From positions 1 through 63,528 of the forward strand of contig CANQLX010000003.1 of NCBI GenBank assembly GCA_947624835.1: a stretch of 63,528 nt of DNA, read 5' to 3'. Each line of letters begins with the position of its first letter. The stretch's first letter is position 1. The position numbers were made by a program, and so were the translations under genes. Under the pieces are notes generated by a model. The model saw only the letters and a program-made list of their open reading frames with translations, was not told the DNA's origin and searched no databases. Below are positions 44,649-53,056 of the stretch, in pieces. The DNA is from an uncultured Clostridia bacterium. Lineage in GTDB: Bacteria; Bacillota; Clostridia; Oscillospirales; Acutalibacteraceae.

Positions 44649-45536
44649 GTGAATAAGGTGACATCAGGCAAGGGATTTAAGGTACTCATTACGACGGTTT
44701 GTATACTGCTTGTTCTTGCTTTGATTACGGCAGGTAACAGTACCGTTGGAGGAATAGTTACAGGTTATATTCTAAATCCTCTCCAAAGGGTTGCTTCCGA
44801 TTTAACAAATTCGGCAGAAGAAACAGTTGCACCTCCTAAAAGTGTTGAGGAGCTTGAAAAGGAAAACAGTAAGCTTGAGGAAGAAAACCGTCGGCTTAAC
44901 GATATGCTTGTTGAATATTATGACCTGAAAAAGGAGAATGACGAGCTTTATAAATTTTATAATATAAGGAAAAATAACGAGGATTTCTCGGTTATACCCT
45001 CCACTGTCATATCAAGGGATCCTAATGAAAATTTTTACGGCTTTATACTTGATAAGGGCTCTGCCGACGGGGTAAAGCCGAATGACCCCGTTATGACAGA
45101 TAACGGACTTGTGGGTTATGTATGTGAGGTCAGCATGAAAACTTGCAAGGTTACTTCTATAGTTTCACCTGCTGCTCAAGTCGGAGCTGTGGATAAGAGA
45201 ACAGAGGATGAGGGAATTATCACAGGTTCCCCGGAATACAGTGACAGCGGCATTGTCGTTATGAAAAATATATCAGCACAAAATGCAATGAAGAGCGGCG
45301 ATATTGTGGTGACCTCCGGATATGGCGGAATGTATCCGAAAAATATAAAAATAGGAACGGTCAGTAAGCTGGATTATGACAGCTACACCGGTATGCCGAT
45401 TGCCGTTGTTAAACCGTTTGAGGATGTAAGGGATATAACCTCCGCAGCTATAATTACTAACTTCAGCGGAAAGGGAGATATTGAGGTGCTTGAGGAGTCA
45501 GGTAAAAGTAAGGAAAATTCCCAAAAAAGTAACTGA
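44649..45536 (+). CDS. mreC: Rod shape-determining protein MreC
   Basis: A 295-residue single-pass protein whose extracellular part links MreB to PBP2. GGAGG precedes GTG 44649. A transmembrane helix covers about 9-28, a coiled coil about 60-105 (KENSKLEEENRRLNDML), and the beta-domain has GFILDKGSADGVKPNDPV, VMTDNGLVGYV and the late GDIVVTSGYGGMYPKNIKIG. The last 20 residues are charged and disordered. It is followed by mreD 13 nt downstream. Confidence 0.94.
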   Translation: MNKVTSGKGFKVLITTVCILLVLALITAGNSTVGGIVTGYILNPLQRVASDLTNSAEETVAPPKSVEELEKENSKLEEENRRLNDMLVEYYDLKKENDELYKFYNIRKNNEDFSVIPSTVISRDPNENFYGFILDKGSADGVKPNDPVMTDNGLVGYVCEVSMKTCKVTSIVSPAAQVGAVDKRTEDEGIITGSPEYSDSGIVVMKNISAQNAMKSGDIVVTSGYGGMYPKNIKIGTVSKLDYDSYTGMPIAVVKPFEDVRDITSAAIITNFSGKGDIEVLEESGKSKENSQKSN

Positions 45537-45549
45537 GGGCGATTTGAGT

Positions 45550-46056
45550 ATGAACAGATATAATGTGGTAAAATATACAGCCTTTTGTCTTGAAATTTTG
45601 CTGTGCTACATAATCCAGAGTACACCGGGACTTACACTTGAGGTATTCGGCGGGAGACCGGTTCTGATGATTCCGATAGCGATGACGGTCGCTGTTTTTG
45701 AAGGAGAGATACCGTCTATAATATTTGGCGTAATATGCGGTCTTATGGCGGACTCGGGTTACAGCGGACCTATGGGATATTATGCAATTATGCTTTCCGT
45801 ACTTTGCTATATTGTGAGTATCCTTATGGAAAATTATATCCGTACAAATTTGCTGACTGCCGTATTGATTGGAGTTATCAGCATACCGATAATTATTGTT
45901 GGACAATTCCTTCTGTTTTACGTTGTTATGGGATACGGTTATGCCATGGAGTATTTTGTTGCACATTATATTTCAAGAATAATATATACCTTTGCATTTG
46001 TTCCCGTATTTTACGGTATAAACAGATTTATTGTATCAAAGACAATTTCCGAATAG
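45550..46056 (+). CDS. mreD: Rod shape-determining protein MreD
   Basis: A 168-residue integral membrane protein with about five or six helices, third component of the MreBCD complex. GAGGG before ATG 45550 sets the start. The aromatic/hydrophobic pattern and the motifs RPVLMIPIAMTVAVFEG, GVICGLMADSG and GPMGYYAIMLSVLCYIV match Firmicutes MreD. It is encoded between mreC and the PBP2 gene with short gaps. Confidence 0.9.
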   Translation: MNRYNVVKYTAFCLEILLCYIIQSTPGLTLEVFGGRPVLMIPIAMTVAVFEGEIPSIIFGVICGLMADSGYSGPMGYYAIMLSVLCYIVSILMENYIRTNLLTAVLIGVISIPIIIVGQFLLFYVVMGYGYAMEYFVAHYISRIIYTFAFVPVFYGINRFIVSKTISE

Positions 46057-46067
46057 GGGGTCATATC

Positions 46068-48062
46068 ATGGAGAACAGGGTCGGAAAGTGGCGTTATGCG
46101 CTGATTATAAGTATTGCTCTTATAATATTGGCAATATATTGTGCAAGACTCGTTCAATGGCAGTTTTTTCAGAATGATTTTTATGAGGATATAGCGCTGA
46201 CCTCAACAGAATATACAATAAAAACCGATGCAATAAGAGGAGAAATATACGATAAAAACGGAGTGCCGCTTGCAATAAATAAATCGGGCTACAGAATTGT
46301 GATAAATAAATTGTATATGCCCGACAGTGAACTTAATGAAAATATTGTCAGGCTTGTAAAGCTTCTTGAAGGCTGCAAGGGAAAATGGATAGATGAGCTT
46401 CCCATTAAAATTGACAATAAGGGTAATTATTATTTTGACGAAAAAAAGACTGAGGAGATTGAAGATCTTAAGAGTAAAGATAATTTAAATATGAATCCCT
46501 ATTCTACTGCTGCTGAATGTATGACAAAGCTCGTGGAAAAATATGACTGTGAGAAATTCGGCAAAAGCGAACAAAGAAATATAGTAAGTGTCAGATATAA
46601 TATGGACAGGCTCGGATACTCAAAAAGTACCCCTTATGTATTTGCAGATGATATAAGCCAGCAGGTCATGAGCATTATTTCGGAAAATATGCAGTCCGTT
46701 CAGGGGGTAGAAACAGAATCTACCGCCGTACGTGTATACGAAAACGGAACAGCAGCACCACATATGGTTGGTATTACAGGACTTATATCCGAAGATGAAT
46801 ATACTGAAATGAAAAATAAAGGCTATGACTATAATGATAGGATCGGAAAAAGCGGAATAGAAAGAGCATATGAAGAGGAATTGAGAGGAAGTCAGGGAAG
46901 CAGAACGTATGAGGTATCTGCTGACGGTACGACCTCACTGAAGGAAACAGTAGAATCCAAACCCGGCAATTCCGTTTACCTGACTATAGATGTCAATATG
47001 CAGAAGACGGCACAAAAGGCATTAAAGGAAGCGGTTCAGGAGGCAAAGGACCATGCCAAGGAGGTTGGCGGAAAATATAACGGAGAGGATTGTGTAGGTG
47101 CCGGGGTTGTAATGCTTGATATAAAGGATTTTTCAGTCATTTGTGCGGCAAGCTATCCATCGTATGATCTTACAAAGTATTATGAAAATTATGAAAAGCT
47201 TGTTTCCGACAAGAATCTGCCATTATTTGACAGAGCATTTATGGGTGCACTTGCACCCGGCTCAACCTTCAAACCGATGGTTGCTTCTGCTGCCCTGCAG
47301 GAAAAGGCAATAACAACCAAAACACATATTGAATGTGTGGGTGAATATACAAAGAACGGATTGCACCTGTGGTGTATGTCATATCACGGAAGTATAGATA
47401 TGTATCAGGGAATACGTGATTCGTGCAACTATTTCTTTGCCGAAACAGCAAGGCTCCTCGGTATAGAAAATATGAACATATATGCAAAAAGATGCGGACT
47501 CGGTGTAAAAACAGGGGTTGAGGTATCGGAAAGTTCAGGCACACTTGCAGGTCCGGAATACAGCCGTGAAGTTAATTCGGAGTGGTACCCGAGCTTTGTT
47601 TCACCGGCGGGGATAGGACAGTCGGATAACCAGTTTACACCGCTCCAGCTTGCAACCTATGTTGCGACGATAGCGAATGACGGAGTACGTCTGAGAACCC
47701 ACGTTGTAGATAAGGTGGTATCATATTCCGGAACGGATATCCTAAAAAAAACCGAGCCTCAGATTATGGACGATATGGGTGTAAGTACGGAAAATCTGAA
47801 AGAGGTAAAAAAGGCCATGAATATGGCTGCAAACAGCTATGTTGCACTTGACGATTTCGATATGCAGATAGCTGCAAAAACCGGTACAGCGGAAAATTCG
47901 GGATCGGACCATGCAAATTTTATATGCTATGCACCGTATGACAACCCACAGATTGCAATAGGAGTAATGGTTGAACACGGAACCAAAACCTCGGTTGCCA
48001 TAAATGTTGCAAAAAAACTTATGAATGAATATTTTGGGATGAATACGGATAAAGAAGAATGA
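46068..48062 (+). CDS. mrdA: Penicillin-binding protein 2-type transpeptidase (elongation)
   Basis: A 664-residue class B PBP that cross-links peptidoglycan in the lateral wall. AGGGGGT selects ATG 46068; the longer frame upstream runs through mreD. An N-terminal transmembrane anchor (about 9-28) is followed by the pedestal (TDAIRGEIYDKNG, GKSGIERAYEEELRG) and the transpeptidase domain with SxxK in APGSTFKPM (Ser near 399), SxN in DSCNYF near 452 and KTGT in AAKTGTAEN near 603. Last gene of the mre block proper. Confidence 0.94.
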   Translation: MENRVGKWRYALIISIALIILAIYCARLVQWQFFQNDFYEDIALTSTEYTIKTDAIRGEIYDKNGVPLAINKSGYRIVINKLYMPDSELNENIVRLVKLLEGCKGKWIDELPIKIDNKGNYYFDEKKTEEIEDLKSKDNLNMNPYSTAAECMTKLVEKYDCEKFGKSEQRNIVSVRYNMDRLGYSKSTPYVFADDISQQVMSIISENMQSVQGVETESTAVRVYENGTAAPHMVGITGLISEDEYTEMKNKGYDYNDRIGKSGIERAYEEELRGSQGSRTYEVSADGTTSLKETVESKPGNSVYLTIDVNMQKTAQKALKEAVQEAKDHAKEVGGKYNGEDCVGAGVVMLDIKDFSVICAASYPSYDLTKYYENYEKLVSDKNLPLFDRAFMGALAPGSTFKPMVASAALQEKAITTKTHIECVGEYTKNGLHLWCMSYHGSIDMYQGIRDSCNYFFAETARLLGIENMNIYAKRCGLGVKTGVEVSESSGTLAGPEYSREVNSEWYPSFVSPAGIGQSDNQFTPLQLATYVATIANDGVRLRTHVVDKVVSYSGTDILKKTEPQIMDDMGVSTENLKEVKKAMNMAANSYVALDDFDMQIAAKTGTAENSGSDHANFICYAPYDNPQIAIGVMVEHGTKTSVAINVAKKLMNEYFGMNTDKEE

Positions 48063-48129
48063 TTTGAAATTGAAAATTCTTTTACAAACAACAATCTGTT
48101 AAATTTGTATGAAATTTTTTTATTAACTC

Positions 48130-48156
48130 TTGACTTTATGTCTAATGTGTGATAAT
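48130..48156 (+). promoter_or_regulatory. Promoter ahead of the MinD-like gene
   Basis: TTGACT (48130-48135) and an extended -10 TGTGATAAT ending at 48156. The spacer to GATAAT is only 15 nt; TAATGT at 48153 gives 17. Confidence 0.55.
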
Positions 48157-48178
48157 GTTATTAAAGAGGTATATGAAA

Positions 48179-48913
48179 ATGGGAAAAGTGGCAGTGATTA
48201 CATCGGGAAAAGGAGGAACGGGTAAATCCACGCTTGCGGCGGGACTCAGTGCAGCCTTGGTAAGACGGGGCAACAGGGTTCTTGTGATTGATTGTGATGC
48301 AGGCATGAGGGGTGTTGACCTTATGCTTGGTGTGAGCGGAAAATTGGTGTTTGATATTGCGGATATCGTGCGGGGAAATTGTCCGCCGGAGAATGCAATA
48401 TATCCGTGCAGTACTGTCCCGGAGCTTTATATACTTCCCGCACCGCAGAATGTGAGAGATGAGATAAGTCCTTGCATTATGCGTCAGCTTGTCCGTGTAT
48501 TTGAGAAATATTATGACCATATCCTTATTGATTGCCCCGCAGGCATAGGTACGGGATTTGAGTCCGCAGCCGCAGCCGCAGGGTATGCGGTTATTGTAGC
48601 TAATGCAGAACCCCTTTCTGTAAGAGGCTGCGATAAGGTAAGGCAAAGGCTTATGCGAATGAATGTTCCGGAGATAAGATTGGTTATAAACCGTTTTAAT
48701 GAGAAGAAATTTAGAAGAATGGGTGTTTTTCCCGATCTCGACAGTGTAATAGATAAGGCGGGGGTGCGGCTTCTGGGTATTGTGCCTGAGGATAATGCTG
48801 CGGCAGCCGAGGCTCAGAGGGGGCAGCCGCCTGAGGGAAGGATGAAGGCTGTATATGCCTTTGACAGAATTGCAGCAAGACTTGACGGTGTTGAAGTGCC
48901 GCTTGAGATTTGA
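48179..48913 (+). CDS. minD: MinD/ParA-like P-loop ATPase
   Basis: A 244-residue ATPase. AAAGAGG spacing favours ATG 48179. The deviant Walker A reads GKGGTGKST (10-18), where canonical MinD has GKGGVGKTT. VIDCDAGMRGVDLMLG and ILIDCPAGIGTGF correspond to switch I and Walker B, and VRLLGIVPED is typical of MinD. A C-terminal membrane-targeting amphipathic helix is doubtful (AFDRIAARLDGVEVPLEI). The usual Clostridia order is mreBCD-pbp2-minC-minD-minE-rodA-mgsA; here minC, minE and rodA are missing between PBP2 and mgsA, so its role in division-site placement is uncertain. Confidence 0.8.
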   Translation: MGKVAVITSGKGGTGKSTLAAGLSAALVRRGNRVLVIDCDAGMRGVDLMLGVSGKLVFDIADIVRGNCPPENAIYPCSTVPELYILPAPQNVRDEISPCIMRQLVRVFEKYYDHILIDCPAGIGTGFESAAAAAGYAVIVANAEPLSVRGCDKVRQRLMRMNVPEIRLVINRFNEKKFRRMGVFPDLDSVIDKAGVRLLGIVPEDNAAAAEAQRGQPPEGRMKAVYAFDRIAARLDGVEVPLEI

Positions 48914-48943
48914 AATGATTTTTCATAACAGGGGGAGTTAATT

Positions 48944-49342
48944 ATGAATATAGCGTTAATAGCACATGATGCCAAAAAGGAGCTTATGGTTCAGTTCTGC
49001 ATAGCTTATTGCGGAATACTGAGCAGGCATAATCTTTGTGCGACGGGTACTACAGGAAAACTTGTATCTGAGGCAACAGGTTTGGAAATACAGAGATTTC
49101 TCGGTGGCTCACAGGGCGGGGATCAGCAGATAGCAGCAAGGATTTCCTTTAATGAAATAGATATGCTTATATTCCTTCGGGATCCGCTTAACCCGAAACC
49201 TCATGAGCCTAATGACATGAATCTTCTTAGGCTTTGTGATATGCATAATATACCCGTTGCAACTAATATAGCTACAGGAGAGGTGTTGATACACGGTCTT
49301 GAAAGAGGAGATCTTGATTGGCGTGATATTGTGAGATCGTGA
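48944..49342 (+). CDS. mgsA: Methylglyoxal synthase
   Basis: A 132-residue cytoplasmic enzyme that converts DHAP to methylglyoxal and phosphate, an overflow route when phosphate is short. [14 protein letters not shown] at the start, ATGTTGKLV for phosphate binding, and [13 protein letters not shown] with the catalytic aspartate are present, with [15 protein letters not shown] and [11 protein letters not shown] toward the end. GGGGGAG precedes ATG 48944. Downstream of the MinD-like gene by 30 nt. The DJ-1 family protein at 1.6 kb could deal with its toxic product, by inference only. Confidence 0.95.
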   Translation: MNIALIAHDAKKELMVQFCIAYCGILSRHNLCATGTTGKLVSEATGLEIQRFLGGSQGGDQQIAARISFNEIDMLIFLRDPLNPKPHEPNDMNLLRLCDMHNIPVATNIATGEVLIHGLERGDLDWRDIVRS

Positions 49343-49373
49343 TTATAAAACACGGAAAAATTCAATTAGATGG

Positions 49374-49399
49374 CGGTTGGCTCTTGCCGACCGTTTTTT
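49374..49399 (+). terminator. Terminator after mgsA
   Basis: CGGTTGGC (49374-49381) pairs with GCCGACCG (49386-49393, one G-U). A run of six T follows. Confidence 0.88.
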
Positions 49400-49712
49400 G
49401 TATTAATGAGGAAACCGATTGAAGAATTACAATATCTCCGATAAAACAGGACTTTACCGGCAAATCGTGATTGCGGTATTAAGCCTGAATAGACTAAGGC
49501 AGCTCCTATTTATAAGAGTTGAATATTATGATAAATGAATGTAAGCAGCTTTTGCCATATGAATGACTCCTGATAAGCTCTTTTTATAATTGGGATTTTG
49601 TGGTTGCTGACTGCCATTGAAAAAGACCTTCTCTGAAAATGATTTATGTACGTTCTTCAACCATATTGAGTGCAGCAAAGCCATGTTTTTCTGTGGTTAT
49701 ATCATAGTAAAC
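49400..49712. other. Gap with broken coding-like stretches
   Basis: No intact gene. On the minus strand short open stretches such as YDITTEKHGFAALNMVEERT and AALVYSGLIPQSRFAGKVL look like remnants of one or more genes, in different frames and separated by stops. I could not identify them. Confidence 0.3.
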
Positions 49713-49713
49713 A

Positions 49714-49748
49714 AAAAAACTGACCGTGAATTTCTCGGTCAGTTTTTT
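49714..49748 (-). terminator. Terminator of the iscS-thiI-sortase operon
   Basis: A perfect 13-bp stem (49714-49726 with 49736-49748) with A-run and T-run ends, so it works in both directions. It is 44 bp past the last gene's stop. Confidence 0.88.
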
Positions 49749-49791
49749 ACTATATGTGTATAACAAAAATTATATGGAAAAATCAGAAATT

Positions 49792-50412
49792 TCATTGAGT
49801 CAAAAACAGATATGAAGCCAAACCAATCTGTACAGCAGCAAGAAAAAGAAGAATTGCTATCGTTGTCTTAAGAGCTGCAAGTCGGCTTTCAGTACGCTTT
49901 TCCGCAGTGCTCCCGGCGGGAGCTACACGGACACGTCTGGACTGTGCCATATTCTTTTCAATATTCTCAGGAATATTGTCGGGGAGGGTGGAATCATCAG
50001 ATCTTTCCTCAAGCTTATATATATCCGAAAGGTTTTTTTTCAATTCAGGTAAAACGGATATAATATCCTCCGTATTATCGGGAAGTATTACGATAGTCTG
50101 GTCCTTTGCACATTTTATGCTGCAAACTGCCCCGTTATCACCGTCAATCCTTTTTGATACAATATCGGAACTGTCAGAACGCAGTATCCTGTCCAGAAAA
50201 TCTTCCGTGCCCTGATCGCCCGTATTGCTGCTGACAATCAGTATCAATCTATTTCTCTTTATTGCCCGCCCGAGCATTTCCGTAAGCTCCTTGGAAGAAA
50301 CGGCTGCACAGGCTTCATTCAGTGAAAGTGAAATATCATGGAGCTTTCCGGAAAGAAAATTTTGAATTTCGGATGTTTTTCCGGATCTATAAAATATTAT
50401 CTCATAATTCAA
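49792..50412 (-). CDS. Hypothetical tail-anchored protein paired with the sortase
   Basis: A 206-residue protein. Residues 1-135 form an alpha/beta domain: EACAAVSSKELTEMLGRAI, then the strand-loop RLILIVSSNTGDQGTEDFL and later TIVILPDNTEDIISVLPEL. The same order of motifs occurs in residues 1-220 of the neighbouring sortase (MTKESVSEALKE, IDLVMIADALDSDSKDDA, MLIILLPTEAFAGQNF). The layout recalls MoaB/CinA-type MoCF domains but is too divergent to claim. Residues about 140-180 are a polar linker, and a single C-terminal helix (about 184-203) anchors it with the domain inside. It starts three nt after the sortase stop, so the two are translated together. Confidence 0.72.
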   Translation of the reverse strand: MNYEIIFYRSGKTSEIQNFLSGKLHDISLSLNEACAAVSSKELTEMLGRAIKRNRLILIVSSNTGDQGTEDFLDRILRSDSSDIVSKRIDGDNGAVCSIKCAKDQTIVILPDNTEDIISVLPELKKNLSDIYKLEERSDDSTLPDNIPENIEKNMAQSRRVRVAPAGSTAEKRTESRLAALKTTIAILLFLAAVQIGLASYLFLTQ

Positions 50413-50415
50413 GTA

Positions 50416-53028
50416 CTATTCCTCCGATTCGAGTGATGTCTCTTCGTCAACGGAGGATTGACCGGCGTCAACCTCCTCGGATGTCGGGATCGTATCAAGT
50501 TTTCTTTTTGCATCATTGATATAGTTGTCTATTTCATCTAAACTTGAAGAGTTGTTGATATATGATGTGTAATTATTTATAATGGCATATATTTCAACCT
50601 GTTGGTCCTCATAATACAAACTTATATCAAGATAGTCGGAAATTGTTTGTATTGCATTGTTCTTTTCCCGTGTAAGTTTTTCAGCATTTGAATCAACAGA
50701 CGGTTTGGAGTCGGATTCATTAGGATTGGAAGGATTGGTGCTTGAACCGCTTGGTGGGTTTGTCGGTGTGGATGAAGGACCGGAACTCTCATGCTTATTT
50801 GGTGTCGTCTGAGGCTTCTCAGATGGCTGTGACACCTTGGATGGCTGAGACACCTTGGATGGTTGAGGCTTACTAGAATTTTTGCTGCTCTGAGATTCTC
50901 TATCCTTTTCGGTGGAGGTTTTTATTTTGGAAATCTCGGATATATAATCCTTTTTAAACTGTTCAACTGCCTCAATAGTCTTTGCCGAGTCAATTTTGCT
51001 ATAGGCTTCCTGTATCAGTTTCTCCACACGTACCCTTTCGGCAGAATAGTATTTGTTACCGGCAATAGAATCTCTGATATCAGCCTTTGCACTGACCTTG
51101 TTGCTGCTCAATTCCTTTTCGGATGCTTCCTTATTGGAGTTTTCATTTTGTTTGGATATTTCCTCTGCAGTCTTTACCTTTCTGAGTTCCTTATATGCCT
51201 CCGCAAACAATTCATTTATTTCCTTGCCGCTTGTGGCATCATTGATGAGCTGCTTGTATTTAACAATTAATTCATCAACCTTTTTCTTTTCGTTCTCATA
51301 ATACTTTTGGGAGGAAAGAAATTCATCAAGCTCCTTGAGAGCATTTGCCTTGCCCTCCTTTAGTGATTTTTCAAGCTTTTCATCGTCCTTTTCGGACCAT
51401 TTGGAATTTTTTCCGTCATACCAGTCAATTTTACCGTTATTAAAGGCATCTTGGAAGGTTGTGACATCGGGCTTCACTCCGCCCCTGACATTATACCAAA
51501 CATCGGGATAAAGTGTATCGGGGTTGACTTTTGCCTTTGAAACATCAATATTTCTATTTTCTCCGTCCCTTACCTTTCTTGCAACAACAACAAACCTAAA
51601 TTCGGAAAAGTCATATGTGCAGGTCGAAAGCGTCAGGAGCGTATCATTTTCATTCACATCTACCGGACAGTCATACAGGGATCTTTCACGTATCTGATAG
51701 ACAAAGTTAAGAAAATCGTAGTCGTTCTCAAAATCTCCTCTCAGGTAATTGAAGAATTTTCCATGTGAATCAAGGGTATTTGTTTTGAGGACGGATATTA
51801 TTTTCCATTCGCTTTTTTCGTAAATTGTGTTGAATGTGATAGTTGGAGTCTTTTTGTAGAAGCTGAAATCCTCATAATTCAGTAGGTTTGCGAACATACG
51901 TCCGTCCTGCATATGGTGTCCGTGAAGAATATAATTCTTGGAATCAAGATGGCTTCGGTAATCCATGAATACAGTGCCGTAGGCATCGTAATTTCCGTAG
52001 AAATCCCTGTACAGATAATATTCGTGATCCTCTGTTTCGGGCGGCTGTACAACAACATAATCTATTCTTGTATTCGGTATTTTAATCCAACCGATTGTAT
52101 CCTTATTTTCTTTTAGGAGCTTGCTGAAATCCACAAGGGTTCCCTGAGAACCGTCAGTCGGCTTCTTTGTTATCTCATTTCCGTTTTCATCCGTTTCAGT
52201 GCTTGACACAAGGAGCTCCCTTATACTTCCCGTTGTATTATCGTTTATCGCAGGCCGTATCAAAAGTATATTTACAAGCATACTTGATGAAACGATAAAG
52301 GTAATTATGGCAATCATCAATATTACTTTTCTTATAACATCAAACGGAGTATCACCTGAGCAGGGAATTATACGTTTCCAAAATGCATTCCTTTTCTTGG
52401 GATTGAAGGCCGAGCTGCATACACTGTACAGTATTGTTTCAAAATTCTGCCCAGCAAAAGCTTCTGTAGGAAGAAGTATTATAAGCATCCCGTCATGCTC
52501 AGCCGAGAATGCACAAACGATATTGTTCTTTTCGATTTCCTCGTTCCCGTTCTCATTCCCATTTTCATTTACTTCTGTTTTGCCGTTGTTTTCATCGGAA
52601 TCCGATTCTGTTTCCGCCGCACTTTCTTGTTCATCCGCATCGATTGTCAAGGAGGAGGGTTCAATTATAATATCCCCGTCCTCATCTGTCATTTTGCCCA
52701 TTTTACTGCTATCGTTTTCAGCGGATACTACCTGTGCCTGAATTGTCTTTATTTTTCCGTTTATTCCAAGTGTTTCGAAGATCTTTTTTGCATCATCCTT
52801 ACTGTCCGAATCCAATGCATCGGCTATCATAACAAGGTCGATTTTATCCTCGCCTGTTTTGCTTTCCTTCAGAGCCTCCGAAACACTTTCTTTTGTCATG
52901 CTTATTTCTGTCTTGTATATAATATTTACATCCATGCTGCTGAGATACTTTACGGTTTCTTCAAAAGCATCATCGGACGTTTTCGCAAATGCCTTCCCGT
53001 CTTTAGGCAAATATAATTCGGCATTCAT
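50416..53028 (-). CDS. Giant class B sortase with cytoplasmic N-domain and C-terminal helical repeats
   Basis: An 870-residue protein; class B sortases usually have about 250. AGGAG precedes ATG 53028. Residues 1-220 are a divergent alpha/beta domain and an acidic linker, with a transmembrane helix at about 229-254. The sortase domain (about 290-500) has the catalytic His in YILHGHHMQDG, Cys in TLSTCTYDF and Arg in VVVARKVR, plus IGWIKIPNTRIDYVVVQ. After it come three similar ~60-residue helical modules, each starting with a SxxYY-type turn (SSQKYYENE, AGNKYYSAE, DISLYYEDQ); a Pro/Ser-rich linker separates the second and third. No LPxTG-like substrate was seen in this window. Gene order iscS-thiI-sortase is unusual. 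Confidence 0.88.
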   Translation of the reverse strand: MNAELYLPKDGKAFAKTSDDAFEETVKYLSSMDVNIIYKTEISMTKESVSEALKESKTGEDKIDLVMIADALDSDSKDDAKKIFETLGINGKIKTIQAQVVSAENDSSKMGKMTDEDGDIIIEPSSLTIDADEQESAAETESDSDENNGKTEVNENGNENGNEEIEKNNIVCAFSAEHDGMLIILLPTEAFAGQNFETILYSVCSSAFNPKKRNAFWKRIIPCSGDTPFDVIRKVILMIAIITFIVSSSMLVNILLIRPAINDNTTGSIRELLVSSTETDENGNEITKKPTDGSQGTLVDFSKLLKENKDTIGWIKIPNTRIDYVVVQPPETEDHEYYLYRDFYGNYDAYGTVFMDYRSHLDSKNYILHGHHMQDGRMFANLLNYEDFSFYKKTPTITFNTIYEKSEWKIISVLKTNTLDSHGKFFNYLRGDFENDYDFLNFVYQIRERSLYDCPVDVNENDTLLTLSTCTYDFSEFRFVVVARKVRDGENRNIDVSKAKVNPDTLYPDVWYNVRGGVKPDVTTFQDAFNNGKIDWYDGKNSKWSEKDDEKLEKSLKEGKANALKELDEFLSSQKYYENEKKKVDELIVKYKQLINDATSGKEINELFAEAYKELRKVKTAEEISKQNENSNKEASEKELSSNKVSAKADIRDSIAGNKYYSAERVRVEKLIQEAYSKIDSAKTIEAVEQFKKDYISEISKIKTSTEKDRESQSSKNSSKPQPSKVSQPSKVSQPSEKPQTTPNKHESSGPSSTPTNPPSGSSTNPSNPNESDSKPSVDSNAEKLTREKNNAIQTISDYLDISLYYEDQQVEIYAIINNYTSYINNSSSLDEIDNYINDAKRKLDTIPTSEEVDAGQSSVDEETSLESEE

Positions 53029-53056
53029 AAATAATCACTCCTGACAGTCGGAATAC

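Noticed and set aside
45735-46067. 111-codon N-terminal extension of the PBP2 gene
   Set aside because: It runs through mreD in a second frame and has no homology-like features; AGGGGGT precedes ATG 46068.
49400-49712. Transposase remnant
   Set aside because: Coding-like stretches exist but no recognisable DDE or recombinase motif or terminal repeats, so not called a mobile element.
52199-53016. Plus-strand frames of 173-180 residues opposite the sortase gene
   Set aside because: Antisense shadows; hydrophobic Phe/Ser/Leu runs come from the acidic Asp/Glu/Lys linker on the other strand.
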